A stretch of 64,000 nucleotides of DNA from Diphasiastrum complanatum (GCA_029204225.1 CM055094.1:7241143-7305142), one strand, 5' to 3'; counted from the stretch's first letter, positions 1 through 11,340 are shown. Notes: a model not told the origin generated them from the sequence alone. Numbers and translations are program-made.

Positions 1-160
1 TAATGGAATCTTACTTTGCCTAATTTGGTGAAGTTTTGCTACATTTATCTAGTTTCTTGATTTTTGGCTTATTTTCTTGATTTCTTTCATTTTCGTTATA
101 ATTTGATATTAATGAATAGGTTAGATGTTTGAATACTAAGGTTGGCACATGACAGTGTGG
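1..160 (+). repeat. LTR-end fragment (family also at 32101-32250)
   Basis: This stretch matches the reverse complement of about 32101-32250: both contain a block that runs through a ctaatttggtgaagtttt core and ends in ggcacatgaca. In the other copy that end is followed by a primer-binding-like ttttggtatc, so it is probably the 3' end of an LTR. Here the following sequence is different, so this is a truncated copy. It lies in the plus orientation, and its left part is cut by the window edge. Confidence 0.45.
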
Positions 161-164
161 TTTG

Positions 165-1450
165 TGCAGCAAGAAAAACTGATCCCATAGGTGGCACAGA
201 TTTGTCCTGAAGCTTTGCCTATAGATCTTCCTCTTCAAATGTATGTTCACCTTCGTATCCATCTGGGACTTGTGCATCGAATGTATTTGGAGATCGTACC
301 GTAGACTAGATAACGATGGTGTTCGGTGCCTGAAAACCTGTCGCTGGATCTGGCACTTGTGTGAATTGAGGCACAACATCCATGTTCTGAGAAGCATCTT
401 GGAACTGATCAAATCCCATTCAAGAGGAGTTGGGATCAAAGGGCCCATGGCTGAGAGGCATAGTAAATTGTTCTTCACCCTCTAAGGGGTTAAAATCATC
501 CAAAAGTTCCATAAAACATTGTGTAGATGGGGACATTGCAGTCGTATGCGGGGGAGAGGTGGCCTTCGCTTCGATGACTTGGATTGTGGATTCAATTGTT
601 ACTGAAGGCATTTGCGAGAAAAATCTATGGCTAGGGTGGTTGCAGAGGATGGGGGGATGGGAAGTTCCGGGCGGCTAGCAGCGGGGAGTGGTTGCACAAC
701 TGATGGTGGCCGAGTTCGTCTACAAGACGCGAGAGGCGAATGGGGTGAAACATCTCGCTATGTACTCGCCTACGACTCCGTAAAGTAGACGCTTGACGGG
801 AGGATTTGGCTGGTGCTAGCTCGTAAACGACTAACATGGAATCAATGCGAAATCCATGAACTTTATTTTCTAGGTATGAGGCGGCTAAGGAGGAGAGAAG
901 ATAGCCAGCAATAAACTACTTCTTGGTGTTGCTCTTTATGGACCTCTTCAATTCTCCAAATATTGTCTTATACCAGCCATAAGGTTGAATGGTCCCCTTG
1001 TCTAACTCATAGTTAGACTCGACCAAACAGTGGAGTATCTAGTATGGAATCCTCTCCTTCGGTAGGTTGCCAACTACTATGAAATTATTCAAAAGGTGTG
1101 TAGTGGCTTGGAGAATAGGATCACGAATGGCTTCCAAGAGATGGCCATCATTCGTGTGGTATTGAACCACTTGGGTATCAATGAATGGCTTTATAGCTGC
1201 ATTGGCTTGCTTACGGGAAGGGGCAAGCGTGAGCCAGAAACTATACCAATGGCAGCAAGGGCGCACCTTGTGCACTACTCCTTGAAAGGTGATGTAAAAT
1301 TTAGCTTTGGCCTCGTTTCAGGTGCCAAAAGCCATGTTTATCTTATTCAAAAAAGCTATGGCGTGAATGCCCATCGCCTTGAGCAAGGGCTTGGTGAGGA
1401 TTAACCATTCAGCCACATCTCCAGTGCTAGGCAAGGCCATGATGTTCGTT
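165..1450 (-). pseudogene. gypsy A downstream ORF, decayed
   Basis: Minus-strand reading frames here (about 1450 down to 240) lie 3' of an integrase remnant in the same orientation. The segment around 1430-1270 aligns with the start of the equivalent ORF of gypsy B (4379-4134): both have a Leu-rich stretch, MGIH, an F..(R/K)INM motif and a KFYITF motif. Several stops and frameshifts break it. Further downstream the frame is rich in acidic and Ser/Pro residues (611-420). No known domain is recognised. I infer an element-encoded extra protein of a Tat/Athila-like gypsy; a captured host fragment is the alternative. Confidence 0.45.
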
Positions 1451-1499
1451 GAGGTCGGAACATCACGCAAGACTTCAGAACGGGGTGAAATTGAGGTAT

Positions 1500-2150
1500 T
1501 TAAATCGGTAACGACATGATAACAGTAAGACAGTAGGCAGAAAAGGTGAACAGAAGGTTGAGGAATGTATCAAAAAGCAGTTTGAAGCTTTTTGGAAAGT
1601 TCGGTTGCAGAAAATTTGCAAGAGCTTCTCTAGCATTGGTGAGGAACAAATTCGAAATTGGCCCTTTTATAGGCTAATTTGGAGGGTCTATTAGACAAAG
1701 TGCTAGTTTGGCTTATCAGTTCTGGACAAAAATTTGCAGGCATGTTCAGTGCTGTGAAAATAGCTTTCAAAATTTTCGAGAAAGATTCCAGGCCAATAGG
1801 GTAGCTCGGTAAAGGTTTTGTAGGTCTCTGGCGAAGGTTCAACCCTCGCCTAGGTGCAAGGTGCAAGGTGCATCCTTTGCCTACTGGGTACTACATTTAA
1901 TGAAAATTTTCAGGGTTTCAACCTTCGCCCAACCTAATTGTGATGTTCTGAATCCATCTGTCAAGTCGGCGAAGGTTCATAATGAGTGCATCATGCTCGA
2001 AAGGTTCACAATGTAACATAGATCTGAACTCTCACCTAGCTGCAAAACATGTACTTTATTTGCAAACTAACCTTTGTCCAGCTCAATATAGGTAGATCTG
2101 AACTAGATTTATCATCTGGCACTCGACGAAGGTTAATATGACTGTTTGAA
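1500..2150 (-). repeat. gypsy A untranslated motif array (GCGAAGGTT)
   Basis: Between the end of the integrase frame and the downstream ORF lies non-coding DNA with repeated copies of GCGAAGGTT or its reverse complement AACCTTCGC in both orientations (for example near 1830, 1921, 1973, 2107), with spacers of tens of bases. A TATA-like CTATAAAAG occurs on the minus strand near 1665-1673, upstream of the downstream ORF. The same layout occurs at 4620-4980 and 9600-10270. Confidence 0.5.
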
Positions 2151-3656
2151 TCAAGATCTGACCTTGATAGTGATTTTATGACTTTTCATCAAAAATTGAT
2201 TCTTGAAAATACTTTTCATTCTCTTTTTTCTAAACTGATGATTTTTTTGACTTTTGCCCATTATTTTTTTTAACTTACTTTTCCAAAAAAGATAAAAATA
2301 ACTAATCAAAACAACAAAATTGTAAAACAAATAAAAATAAAAAAGATTAGATCCTTGATCAAGCTGGGGATCAGGTTGCCAAAACTTGCGTAATCGGTTG
2401 CCATTCACAAGGGTATCAAATCTTCTGCCATCCAGGTGTTCCAAGACCACTGCTCCATATAATAAAATCTCTTTGACTTTGTATGGTCCTTTACTTGTAA
2501 ATTTCAACTTTCCTTTGATCTATTTAGTTTTATACATCAAGGCAAGATCTTCTTCCTTCAGATCCTTCTTATGTAATCGGCAATTTTGCCACGCTTTTCG
2601 ATGAGCTTTCTCTGTTGCTAGTGCATGAATGCCATCAATTAGTTTCACAAATTTTATGCAAAGCCTCATGATGGAGTTGTACAAATTTAGCGTCATCAAA
2701 CTGCTCTGTTGCTACTATGTGTAATGATTGAACTAAAAATTCAATTGACATAACTGCATTTTAACCATAGACTAGCTAAAATGGCGTCTGATTTGTACTA
2801 ACTTTATAAGCTGTACTGAGTGCCCATAATGCTGCATGTAGTTTATGTTTCCAATCAGAACGACTTGTTTTCATTGTTTTTGTCATGATACTGCAAAGAA
2901 TCTTATTGGAAGATTTTGCTTGTCCATTATCCCTTGAATAATATGGAGTACTAAACTGATGAATAACAAAAAATTCTTCCAATATACACTTGATCGTTTC
3001 ATTGACAAAATGTGTGCCTTGATTAGTGACGATCTCAACAGGACAACCAAATCAAACAATGATATTTTCATATAAAAACATAGCAGTAGGTTTTCCATAA
3101 GCTACACGAACTGCTCTGGCTTCAATCCATTTGGTCATATAGTTTGTCGCTACGATAATATATCTAGCTTGAGTACCTCGTGTTGTAGGATGAATAGGAC
3201 CAACACAATCAAGTCCCCATTTTTCGAACGGTACTTGTGCTAAGACTGGATGTAAAAGCTCGTAATTTTGTTTCGTAGGACAACATGCACGTTGACAAAC
3301 ATCACAAGACTGAATGCACTTTTCAGTATCTTTATGAAGTGTTGGCCACCAACATCCTGATTGTAAAATTTTACGAATAGTAATATCAGATGAAAAATGT
3401 CCTCCTCTCATTCCATCATGAGAAATCATGATTAGATCAGGTACTTCATGTGGTAAAACACATCTTTTAAGAATATCATAAGCTCCATGGCAAGACAATT
3501 GACCAGCAATCAATTGATAAGGTTGTGCTTTTAAAATCGATCACCCTTGTTGTTATTTGGACAAGGATTCATTAGGTTGACCTAACATCAGATATTCAAC
3601 AATGTCTTTTGCCCACTCAGGTACTGCTTCAACATAAAATAATGCAGCATCCCGTT
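2151..3656 (-). pseudogene. Ty3/gypsy A integrase remnant
   Basis: Minus-strand frames spell a gypsy integrase: the HHCC zinc finger (H..GGHFSSD...CDVCQ, about 3430-3290), the first catalytic Asp in GLDCVGP (about 3210), and the C-terminal GPYKVKEIL...VNGNRLRKF module (2500-2380). It is closely related to 5203-6560. Frameshifts separate 3513-3052, 3098-2883 and 2982-2776. The 5' side stops abruptly near 3656, next to the 3' region of gypsy B, so reverse transcriptase and gag are missing. This is Athila/Tat-like by integrase C-terminus; it is not functional. Confidence 0.8.
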
Positions 3657-3659
3657 AAA

Positions 3660-4379
3660 TGATACTGCACCTTCTTCATAAAGTCAAGGCGTGCAGTATT
3701 GAAATCCAAATTATGCGGCAGGAAACAATGGTGGGCTCCGGCAATCCACTTGAAAGTTGTTCATGAGGTGAAGCGGGATTCCCAAGAGCCTCCCATCATA
3801 GCCGCACAGAAATATAGTCGAGCAATCAGCAGCTGATCTTTGATGGCCATCGGCTTATTTGGATCGAATGCCAGGGTAGGAAGACAATCGTCCCATTTGG
3901 TTGCCACTGACGCCAACAGAGTTAGATCTTGTGCAAACATTGCCGATTGTCGCACCGTTGGATCCGGAGAGTGGACATTCTCTCTCTAATATGCTTGTAA
4001 GGCCCGGTGGAAGTCCACTGAAATGTTCCAGTTGTAAGGCTGATGCATGATTGGCCAATTGGGTGTATGTACCGGATGAGATTCCTATAGCTGCAAGTGC
4101 GGCCTCAGTGACACGCACCTTGTGTGTGGCTCCTTAGAAGGTGATATAAAACTTGGATTTCTCTTTCTTCCACGTACTGAAGGCAAGAGTGATGAAATCC
4201 ATATTGATGCGTCCCGAAAAGGCTCTCTCATGAATACCCATTGTAGTAATTAGAGGCTCTACAAGGGTCATCCACTGAGTGACCATGCTTGTGCTAGGAA
4301 GAATTATGATGTCCGTTGCAGATGGGACATCACGATGGATAGTATAGCATGGAGACTGGGAAGTATAGGTAGAAGACAT
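3660..4379 (-). pseudogene. gypsy B downstream ORF (no known domain)
   Basis: The frame opens with an ATG at 4379 and reads about 80 aa to a stop, continues in frame past that stop from about 4130 to 3970, then shifts frame and continues 3955-3761. Its start aligns with frames at 1430-1270 (gypsy A) and, more weakly, at 18810-18680: a Leu-rich opening, (M/L)G(I/F), F....(I/Q)N and an aromatic-rich end. A minus-strand TATA-like CTATAAG sits near 4515. I recognise no family. Its conserved position after integrase in three elements argues for an element-encoded protein rather than chance. Confidence 0.5.
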
Positions 4380-4479
4380 GATGATCAGAAAAGAATTATA
4401 ATGCGTGAAAGTGTATCAAAAGTCAATGTAGAAAATTTGAAAGGCTTTGGTCACAAGAAAAATTCGCAAGAGCTTTGCC

Positions 4480-5000
4480 AGCACAAGTGAGGAATGAATC
4501 GAATTCAGCCAACTTATAGGTGAATTTGGTGGGTCTATTATACTGAATAATAGTTGGGCTGATCAGTTCTGAACAAAAATTTGCAGGTAGGTACAGTACT
4601 GTAAAAATAGGCTATAAAAATCTCGGCGAAGGTTTCTAGGGATCTGGACCTATCAGGCGAACATTTTCCAAGGCTGGCGAAGGATGAACCTTCGCCCAAG
4701 AGGGTCCTTCGTCCAAGTACTGTCATAAATGATTTTTTTTCACAATCTGAACCTATGGACAACCTAATTTTGACATTTTAAGATTATCTAGCAGGTCTGC
4801 AAAGGTTCATAATGACGTTGTGATGTTCGACGAAGGTTTCCAAAATGGCATATCACTGAACATTCGCCTGACTCAAAAATTGAATTTTCTCTTGTCAAAA
4901 ACCTTCGCCCACCTCAATTTAGATAAATCAAAGGTGGATGTCTAGTCTGAGAGCTCAACGAAGGTTTATGATACTATATTGGCCAAATCTGCCCAAAACA
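4480..5000 (-). repeat. gypsy B 3' untranslated motif array
   Basis: This non-coding stretch lies between integrase and the downstream ORF. It carries about nine GCGAAGGTT-like motifs in both orientations (for example 4623, 4676, 4690, 4832, 4910, 4958), several followed by a short variable tail. Layout and motif match 1800-2130 and the leader at 9600-10270. Confidence 0.5.
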
Positions 5001-5202
5001 GTGGTTTTCTAAGTCATTTTCCATAAAAAAATTGTGCTTCCTTTTCCTTATGCTGATGACTTCCTTACTTTTGCTCATCAGTCTTTCCTTATTTTTTCTT
5101 TTTTCTCTTTTTTTTTTAACTGTCTTTTTTCAAAAAAAGTCAACAAATTAATTACTGAAAACAAAAAATTTAAAACAAATAAAATGAAACAATATATTGA
5201 GA

Positions 5203-6706
5203 TCAGGCTTGCTGAACTGGCGGAGCAGGCTGTCGAAACTTGCGTAATCGGTTGCCATTTACCGGAGTATCAAATCGTTTTTCATCCAAGTGCTCAAGAA
5301 TTATTGCGCCATAGTTCAGAATTTCCTTCACTTTATACGGGCCTTCACCAGTAAACTTCAACTTACCCTTGATCAGCTTGGTTTTGTACATCAATGCAAG
5401 ATCTCCTGCTTCCATATCTTTCTTGTGCAATTCGATCGTGCCATGCCTTGCGGCGGGCTTTCTCTGCTGCTAAGGCATGAACTGCCATCAATCGGGTTTC
5501 ACATAATTTGTGCAATGCTTCATGACAAAGTTGTAAAGACTGATCATTATTTAATCGTTCTGTTGCTGCTATGCGTAAAGATGAGATTAAAAATTCAATT
5601 GACATAACAACATCTTGACCATAAACCAATTGAAAAGGTGTTTGATTTGTACTATTTTTGTAAGCGGTTCTGAATGCCCATAATGCTGCATACAGTTTAT
5701 ATGCCCAATCAGACCGACTTGCTTCAACTGTCTTTGTCATAATGGTGCAGAGAATCTTATTGGAAGATTCAGCTTGGCCATTCCCTCTGGGATAATAGGG
5801 AGTACTAAATCTTTGTATAACAAAAAAATCTTCCTGTAAACACTTTATTGTTTGATTAACAAAGTGTGTACCCTGATCACTGACAATTTTGATCGGACAT
5901 CCAAATCTGATTATAATATTTTCATATAGAAACTTGGCCGTAGATTTCGCATCAGCCACTTTGACAGCTTTGGCTTCAACCCACTTGGTCATATAATCAG
6001 TTGTGACGATAATGTATCGGGCCTGAGATCCTTGCGCAGCGGGATGAATAGGACCAACATAATCTAGTCCCCATTTTTCAAACGGTTCTTGCAATAAAAC
6101 TGGATGTAAGGGTTCATAATTCTGTTGAGTAGGCTGTCGTGCTTGCTGGAAGACATCACATGTCTGAATAAAATTTTCTATGTCCTTATGAAGCGTAGGC
6201 CACCAACAACCGGATTGTAAAAGTTTGCGAACAGTAATATCTGTAGAGAAGTGTCCTCCACCCATGCCATCATGTGAAAACATGATTAGATCTGGTACTT
6301 CATGTGGTAAAACACATCTTCGTAAAATATTATCTGATCCACGACGATACAATTGTCCTGCAATTAATTGATAAGGTTGAGCCTTATGAATCAATTGTCT
6401 TTTCTGTACTTTTGTCAAAGAGTCATTCGGTTGTCCTAGCATCATGTACTCAACAATATCTGTCGCCCACTCAAGTACTGCTTCAACATAGAACAACGCA
6501 ACATCTGGCAGTTCATCATCGACTTCAGTATTAACTAGTGCGGATTCAATTCGCGAAACGTGATCGGCTAGATAATGTTGCTTCCCCTTTCTGAGCACAA
6601 TTCGAAAGTCAAATTCAGTCAATAATAATAACCATCTTGCCATACGTCCAGTATTACACATCTTATTTACCAAGTAAAGTAACGATTGATAATCCGTATA
6701 ATGCAA
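5203..6706 (-). pseudogene. gypsy B RNase H (end) and integrase
   Basis: One long minus-strand frame starts within RNase H (HYTDYQSLLYL, DHVSRI), then passes into the integrase zinc finger (H..GGGHF...C..F, with the last Cys of CxxC replaced by Phe at about 6155) and the catalytic core, with Asp in GLDYVGP, Asp in VSDQGTHF and Glu in GQAESSNK all visible. The C-terminal GPYKVKEIL...PVNGNRLRKF module lies at 5360-5230 in a shifted frame. It would insert element cDNA into the nucleus. The damaged zinc finger and the frameshift near 5370 make it non-functional. There is no true ATG at 6706; the frame continues from reverse transcriptase. Confidence 0.85.
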
Positions 6707-7844
6707 AGTGCGTTTCCATGAGGTAGTGACGAAATTTCCGAACAGAAAAAATCATGGCTAGCGCTTCACGTCCTGTTGTTGAATAATTCTTCTCTGAATC
6801 TGTAAGTTTTCTGCTTGTAAATCGTATAGGATAATCTTCTTATAGTCACCTGGCTGCGTCAAAACTGATCCAATGGCGTATTTTGAGACATCCGTATGAA
6901 CATGAAACTCTAATGTCCAATTTGGAGAACGTAGTATTGGTGCTGAAGTTAATGTTTTTTTTAACTTTTCAAAGGCTTCTAATGCCTCTACTGTCCAAAT
7001 AGGAACAATAGTTAGTTTGTATATAGGTCGTTCTAAATCCACAAAGAAGATAATAAAAATTCGATAGTAGTTCGCATGACCCATAAACACATAAACTCCT
7101 CGAATTGTTGCTGGCGGTGGCAATTTCACAATAACTTTGATCTTAGAATAATCGGTGGCAATACCATCTCTTGATATCACATGTCTAAGCACAACTCCGT
7201 GCGAAACCCATATCTGACATTTTTCTGGATTTAGAGAAATCTGATATTTGCGGCATCTTTCAAAGACTCTCTCCAATTGATCTAGGTGGTCTGTATCTGT
7301 ATTATGAACTCTCAAGTCGTCCAAGTAAATTTCAAGGAATTTATGCAGATAATCTTTAAAGGCAAATTGCATCACTCTTTGGAATGAACTTGGTGCATTA
7401 CAGAGTCCAAACGACATTACTTTGTAAGCATAGGTGCCCCATTCTATTGCAAAAGCAGTTTTGTGGCGATCGACAGGTGCAATCTTAACCTGGTTGTAAC
7501 CACTAAATCCATCCAGGAAACTATAAGCTTCCGCTCCAGCAAGGCAATCCAAAATGCTTTTAGTAAAAGGTAACGGAAAGTGATCCTTCTGTGTCACTTT
7601 ATTCCATGCTTTGAGATTCACACAGATTCGCAATTTCTCATTTTTCTTAGACAATGACAACTGGTGAAATCCATTCGGTATGCTCGATCTCATAAATGAA
7701 GTCGGTGTCAAGCAATCTCTGAAGTTTTTTCTTTATCAGATCTGCCACATTAGGAATACAGCGATAGAACTTTGTAACATTTGGTACTGCATCAGGTACT
7801 AAAGGTATGGTATGTTCAATGACTGATGTCGGAATACCCTTCAA
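6695..7844 (-). pseudogene. gypsy B reverse transcriptase and start of RNase H
   Basis: The frame from 7844 carries the RT entry (EHTIPL, IKKKLQRLLD, EWISPVVIV), and the frame from 7711 carries NLKAWN, FLDGFSGYNQ, SFGLCNAPSSFQRVM and the catalytic box as YLDDLRVH near 7330. The finger and thumb follow, with an FxGHANYYRIFI tether. Around 6840-6695 the correct reading (a TGREALAM...FSVRKFRHYLM RNase H motif) lies in another frame, so two nearly compensating shifts flank it. This is a gypsy polymerase by motif order and is inactive. Confidence 0.85.
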
Positions 7845-7871
7845 ATCTTGATAAGTCCATGCAAAACAATC

Positions 7872-8890
7872 TTAATACTTAATAAGTAACAAACAAAGTG
7901 CTTGATACTGCTTAGGAGTAAGTTGTGATCCCACTTGTACAATCTTTTCCGGTTCTCCTGGTTCTGCAAGATTCATTGGCTGCGTCCTAGCTGGGCCATC
8001 ATAAACCTCTTTAGATTCTGGCATGTGTTCTTCAGGTTCACGATGTGCTTTAGGTAACATGATAACCACATCATCCAGTGTATAATGTTTAAAATGCTCT
8101 GGCATATCATGCTGGACTACATTTGCTTGTTCTTTTTCGAAAGGACTTGTCTTGGATCTTCGTTTAGTCTTCTTAGCAGTAATTGATCGTGGAGGTGATG
8201 ACTTTCGGGATAATAAATCTTTCTTCACAGGTGAAGACTTCCTAGACGATGATGTCTTGCTGGAGATTTGACTTGAAGAATCATTCTTGACTTTTCCTTT
8301 GCCTTTATCCAATAGAGGTGGCACTTCCTTTGAATCAATCTTTTGAGGGGGGGGTTTTTCCATTTCAGGACCGTATTATAATGTTGCTTTGCTTGATTCT
8401 TCGTCATCGAACCTGTCATCCTGTCTCCTTTCAATATAACTGCTTTGGGCGATTTGATTGTTGGTTCATCAGGAACACTTCAAATCTGATCGGATCCATA
8501 TGATGTAGAATCTGTTCATCCATAAGTTCTGCATTGCCATCATAAGTAAGGCATGGCTTATTGGTATGAGATCATCCTCAATTGGATCTGGTATAGGTTC
8601 CATTGATATCCAGACTACATTCAGCACATTTAGTGGAAACATGATTGCCGTATCCAAAGTTTGATCTAACAAGGAAATCTTGCTCATCCCTGATTGAATA
8701 TCTTGTTGACACATATATCCTGCTGTGCAATCAATTGTTGCAAGAGCTTCGTTCCAATTGATAGTATCCGTTTGAGAATCGTAGTGAACTCCCAATTTTT
8801 TTTTTGGTCGATCACAAGTGTGATCCGTTGTTGATGAATCGTCATCCGCTTTTTGAACCACTGGCTTGATAGTCCAAGTCGTAGGATCAC
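7872..8890 (-). pseudogene. gypsy B gag-pol linker / protease region, decayed
   Basis: Minus-strand frames at 8890-8684, 8861-8469 and 8363-7872 fill the space between gag and RT. The last is Lys/Ser-rich (SSRKSSPVKK, SKTSSSRKSSP) and ends in GSQLTPKQYQALCLLL just before RT. I could not find a clear D(S/T)G protease box, so it is either eroded or divergent. A poly-C run at 8347-8355 marks one likely slip site. Confidence 0.5.
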
Positions 8891-9400
8891 TTTTAACTAC
8901 ACGTTCACGATTTTCAAAAGTGATTTTGCCGGTACCCCAGCTATGAATTACTTGCGCAACTCGTAACCATGGACGTCCTAATCTCGAACCATTTTCTGCT
9001 TTTCCATTTTAATTTTACTTAAAAGTAGGAAAGGGTCTTCCATAAACTTCCGCGGTTTGAACCGTGTGATAAGGGCTCGTTTAACAACCTCCCAATTTGT
9101 ACGCTCAGTTTCATCTTGGTTATAGTACCAATCTTGTGTTGCGTCTGTTAAGGCCATAGGAAACAACTTAAGTTTATCTTGAAGATAAATCTCACCTTAG
9201 ACTCCACATGATTCAGCATAGATCTGAAGAAATCTAACTGGATCTGTTAATCCATTATATTTGGGTAGATCCAATCGGAGTGCTCTTCTAACAATAATTG
9301 GATTGACCTCCTGTGGAGCACCTCCAAGAGCAGCTCCGGGGACAGCCATCTTTACAAATTTAGATCAAATTGATAATGAGATTGGATATAGATTTTCCAA
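8891..9400 (-). pseudogene. gypsy B gag fragment
   Basis: Minus-strand translation across about 9350-8978 gives a retrotransposon gag (capsid) pattern: a DPxRFLQIYAE-like segment, then the frame at 9166-8978 with KLFPMAL...DWYYN..., a W..V..ALI.RF motif and KIKMEKQKM. It resembles the capsid of the gypsy at 27899. Stop codons break it. The protein would package element RNA in cytoplasmic particles. Confidence 0.7.
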
Positions 9401-10557
9401 AAACTATCTCAGATTAGATCTGCTAGCTCTATTTCACTTTTTAGGAATCTGATTCTATATGATGAAAAACTACCCAAAATTCGATCAATCGGTACTTCTC
9501 AAAAATGATGAATATCTCAGAGTTCAATTCAGAATATATCAGATTTGATCCAAATTTTGACAGAGACTTGATCTGGAAAATCAGAAACTAAAAATAGGAC
9601 TGGCAAAGGTTCTTTAGGTGAAGGTTGTTTCGACGAAGGTTCAACAGTGCTATTTTGGGATAAAAACTCTCTGAACACTTTTCTGGCAATTTCTTGAGAA
9701 ATAACCTTCGCCGACTTCTCAGATGGAAGATCTAACACAGATAAAACTATGGACAACCGGGCGAAGGTTTCTAACACAAGCAAATACTGTTTTTATAATC
9801 TGGTGAGGGTAAAAATCAAGATTTTTTGTGATCTGATCAAGAAGAATCTTTGTCGAACTCAAAAATAGTAGTTTACTATAAATAGAATGTTCTGGAAACT
9901 CGGCGAAGGTTTTGGCGAAGGATCAAGAGTAATACTGGTAATTTTGCAAAAAAGTGACTTTTTTGGCAAAAATATGACAATATGACAACTGATCCTCTAA
10001 AAACCTTTCTATTTTTGGTATTATTCTTCGCCGACCTAGCAGTAGATAGATCTGAATCACATCTAAGCACGGTGAATCGGGCGAAGGTTCTTTTTCTGTT
10101 TTTTTTTTAGGGTTTTGATAATGTTTGGTGTTTTTTGGTGGTTTTTCTGATGTTTCTGGAAATCTGCTGGGAATTAATCTTCGCCCTTCAAACTAAAGGT
10201 TCTGTAAACAAAACCGAAGGTGTTTGCAACTCGGCAAAGGTTTCCTGAAAGAGGATAAAAAGTTCTGAGCTCTGATGACGTTTTTTGTCTCTTTTTGACC
10301 AAATTTGACAGATTTGACCGATTTTTGTTATTTTCTCTGATATCTCAGATCCAAATGGATTTTAAGATTGGTGATCTGAATAGCTTTCCCTATTTAATAA
10401 TCAGATTAGATTTCAAACAAGAAAATCCACTCAAATCTAGCAAAATCAATCCCAAACTACTCCTACAATGCAGATTTAACACTATTCATGCCACAACAAG
10501 ATGCCTAATACAAGCTAACCATCAGCCAAACATGTTGCAAACTGAAAAATTGGCGTA
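9401..10557 (-). repeat. gypsy B leader with GCGAAGGTT array
   Basis: About 1.15 kb of untranslated leader between PBS and gag. About eleven copies of GCGAAGGTT, near-variants or the reverse complement lie between 9600 and 10270 in both orientations, spaced roughly 15-110 bases apart. There are no credible reading frames. The array has counterparts downstream of integrase in gypsy A and B. Confidence 0.55.
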
Positions 10558-10580
10558 GCTCCCCGGCATCGATGCCAAAA
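10558..10580 (-). other. primer binding site of gypsy B
   Basis: Directly inside the LTR end, the minus strand reads TTTTGGCATCGATGCCGGGG, close to the TTGGCGCCGTTGCCGGGG type of tRNA primer site common in Athila/Tat elements. It sits one base inside the LTR boundary at 10582, as expected for minus-strand DNA priming. Confidence 0.65.
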
Positions 10581-10581
10581 T

Positions 10582-11340
10582 TGTAGTGGGTTTCTTTCCT
10601 TGCCTAACCTGAATCCAAGATCTAGTCAATCTAGCATCAAAGAGACGGAGTTAGTTGTCACGCGTAAGGTTCGTTCCCATGAGAGCGATAGTATAGTTCA
10701 GATTTCAACATGAATGGAGGACCTAACACTAACATCCATTAACACTAAGCATTAACACTACATCCATTAACCCTACTTCCATTAACCCTAAATCCACAAC
10801 AATGATAGAAAGTTACTCTTCTCTCTCTCCCTTTCTCTCTCACAAAAAGCATAAGAAATAGCAATCCCAATAATGATCAAATCCAACAATTAGCAAAATC
10901 CAAAGAAAGCATGAGAAATGGAGGAAAAGAGAGGAAGAGCAAGGACATTCATCAATACATTTCTAAAGAGAACCAATCTGCTTTATTGAAATGAGAAAAT
11001 GAACATGAGGAGCAACTCGAGTTGGTCTCTTTTTATAGTAGAGAGGAGGACCCTGGCCTCTGAGTCCTATTGGTCCAATCTTGCCTCTCTTTTTATTCAA
11101 ATTTTAAAAAGTGTGGGAACCATCAAAATTGGAGGAAAACCCAACTTTATTCACTAACTTGACATTTAGGCCCCACGACATTAAAAGTCTCGCAAAAAGG
11201 CCTAAAGTCCTTTTATTAACATTCTAATTAATCAAATAACTATGTGATCATTGGGTTGGACTTACACACGCAGTGTGCCAAATCTTTCTCAATTATTAAC
11301 TAGGGTTAGGGCTGCCTTGGGATCCGCAAACCCTCCAACA
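10582..11340 (-). repeat. 5' LTR of gypsy B
   Basis: On the minus strand it starts TGTTGGAGGG (11340) and ends CCCACTACA (10582), a TG...CA LTR of about 759 bp. A minus-strand TATA box (CTATAAAAAG) lies at about 11029-11038. A shortened second copy of this LTR lies at 23692-24263. The outer boundary is inferred from TG and from the change to copia sequence at 11341; no target duplication could be found because the other LTR is missing. Confidence 0.65.

Larger units (their letters stand above)
3657..11340 (-). mobile_element. Ty3/gypsy element B (Athila/Tat-like), 3' truncated
   Basis: Read on the minus strand the order is LTR (11340-10582), primer binding site (10580-10558), leader with motif array, gag, reverse transcriptase, RNase H, integrase, a second motif array and a downstream ORF. 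The element stops near 3657, where gypsy A's integrase begins, so its own 3' LTR is absent. Frames carry several stops and shifts, so it is dead. Membership in the Athila/Tat branch is inferred from the PBS-like TTTTGGCATCGATGCCGGGG, the long leader and the extra 3' ORF. Confidence 0.75.

Noticed and set aside
1039-1404. Plus-strand ORF 1096-1404
   Set aside because: It is antisense to the gypsy A downstream ORF, whose minus-strand frame aligns with gypsy B.
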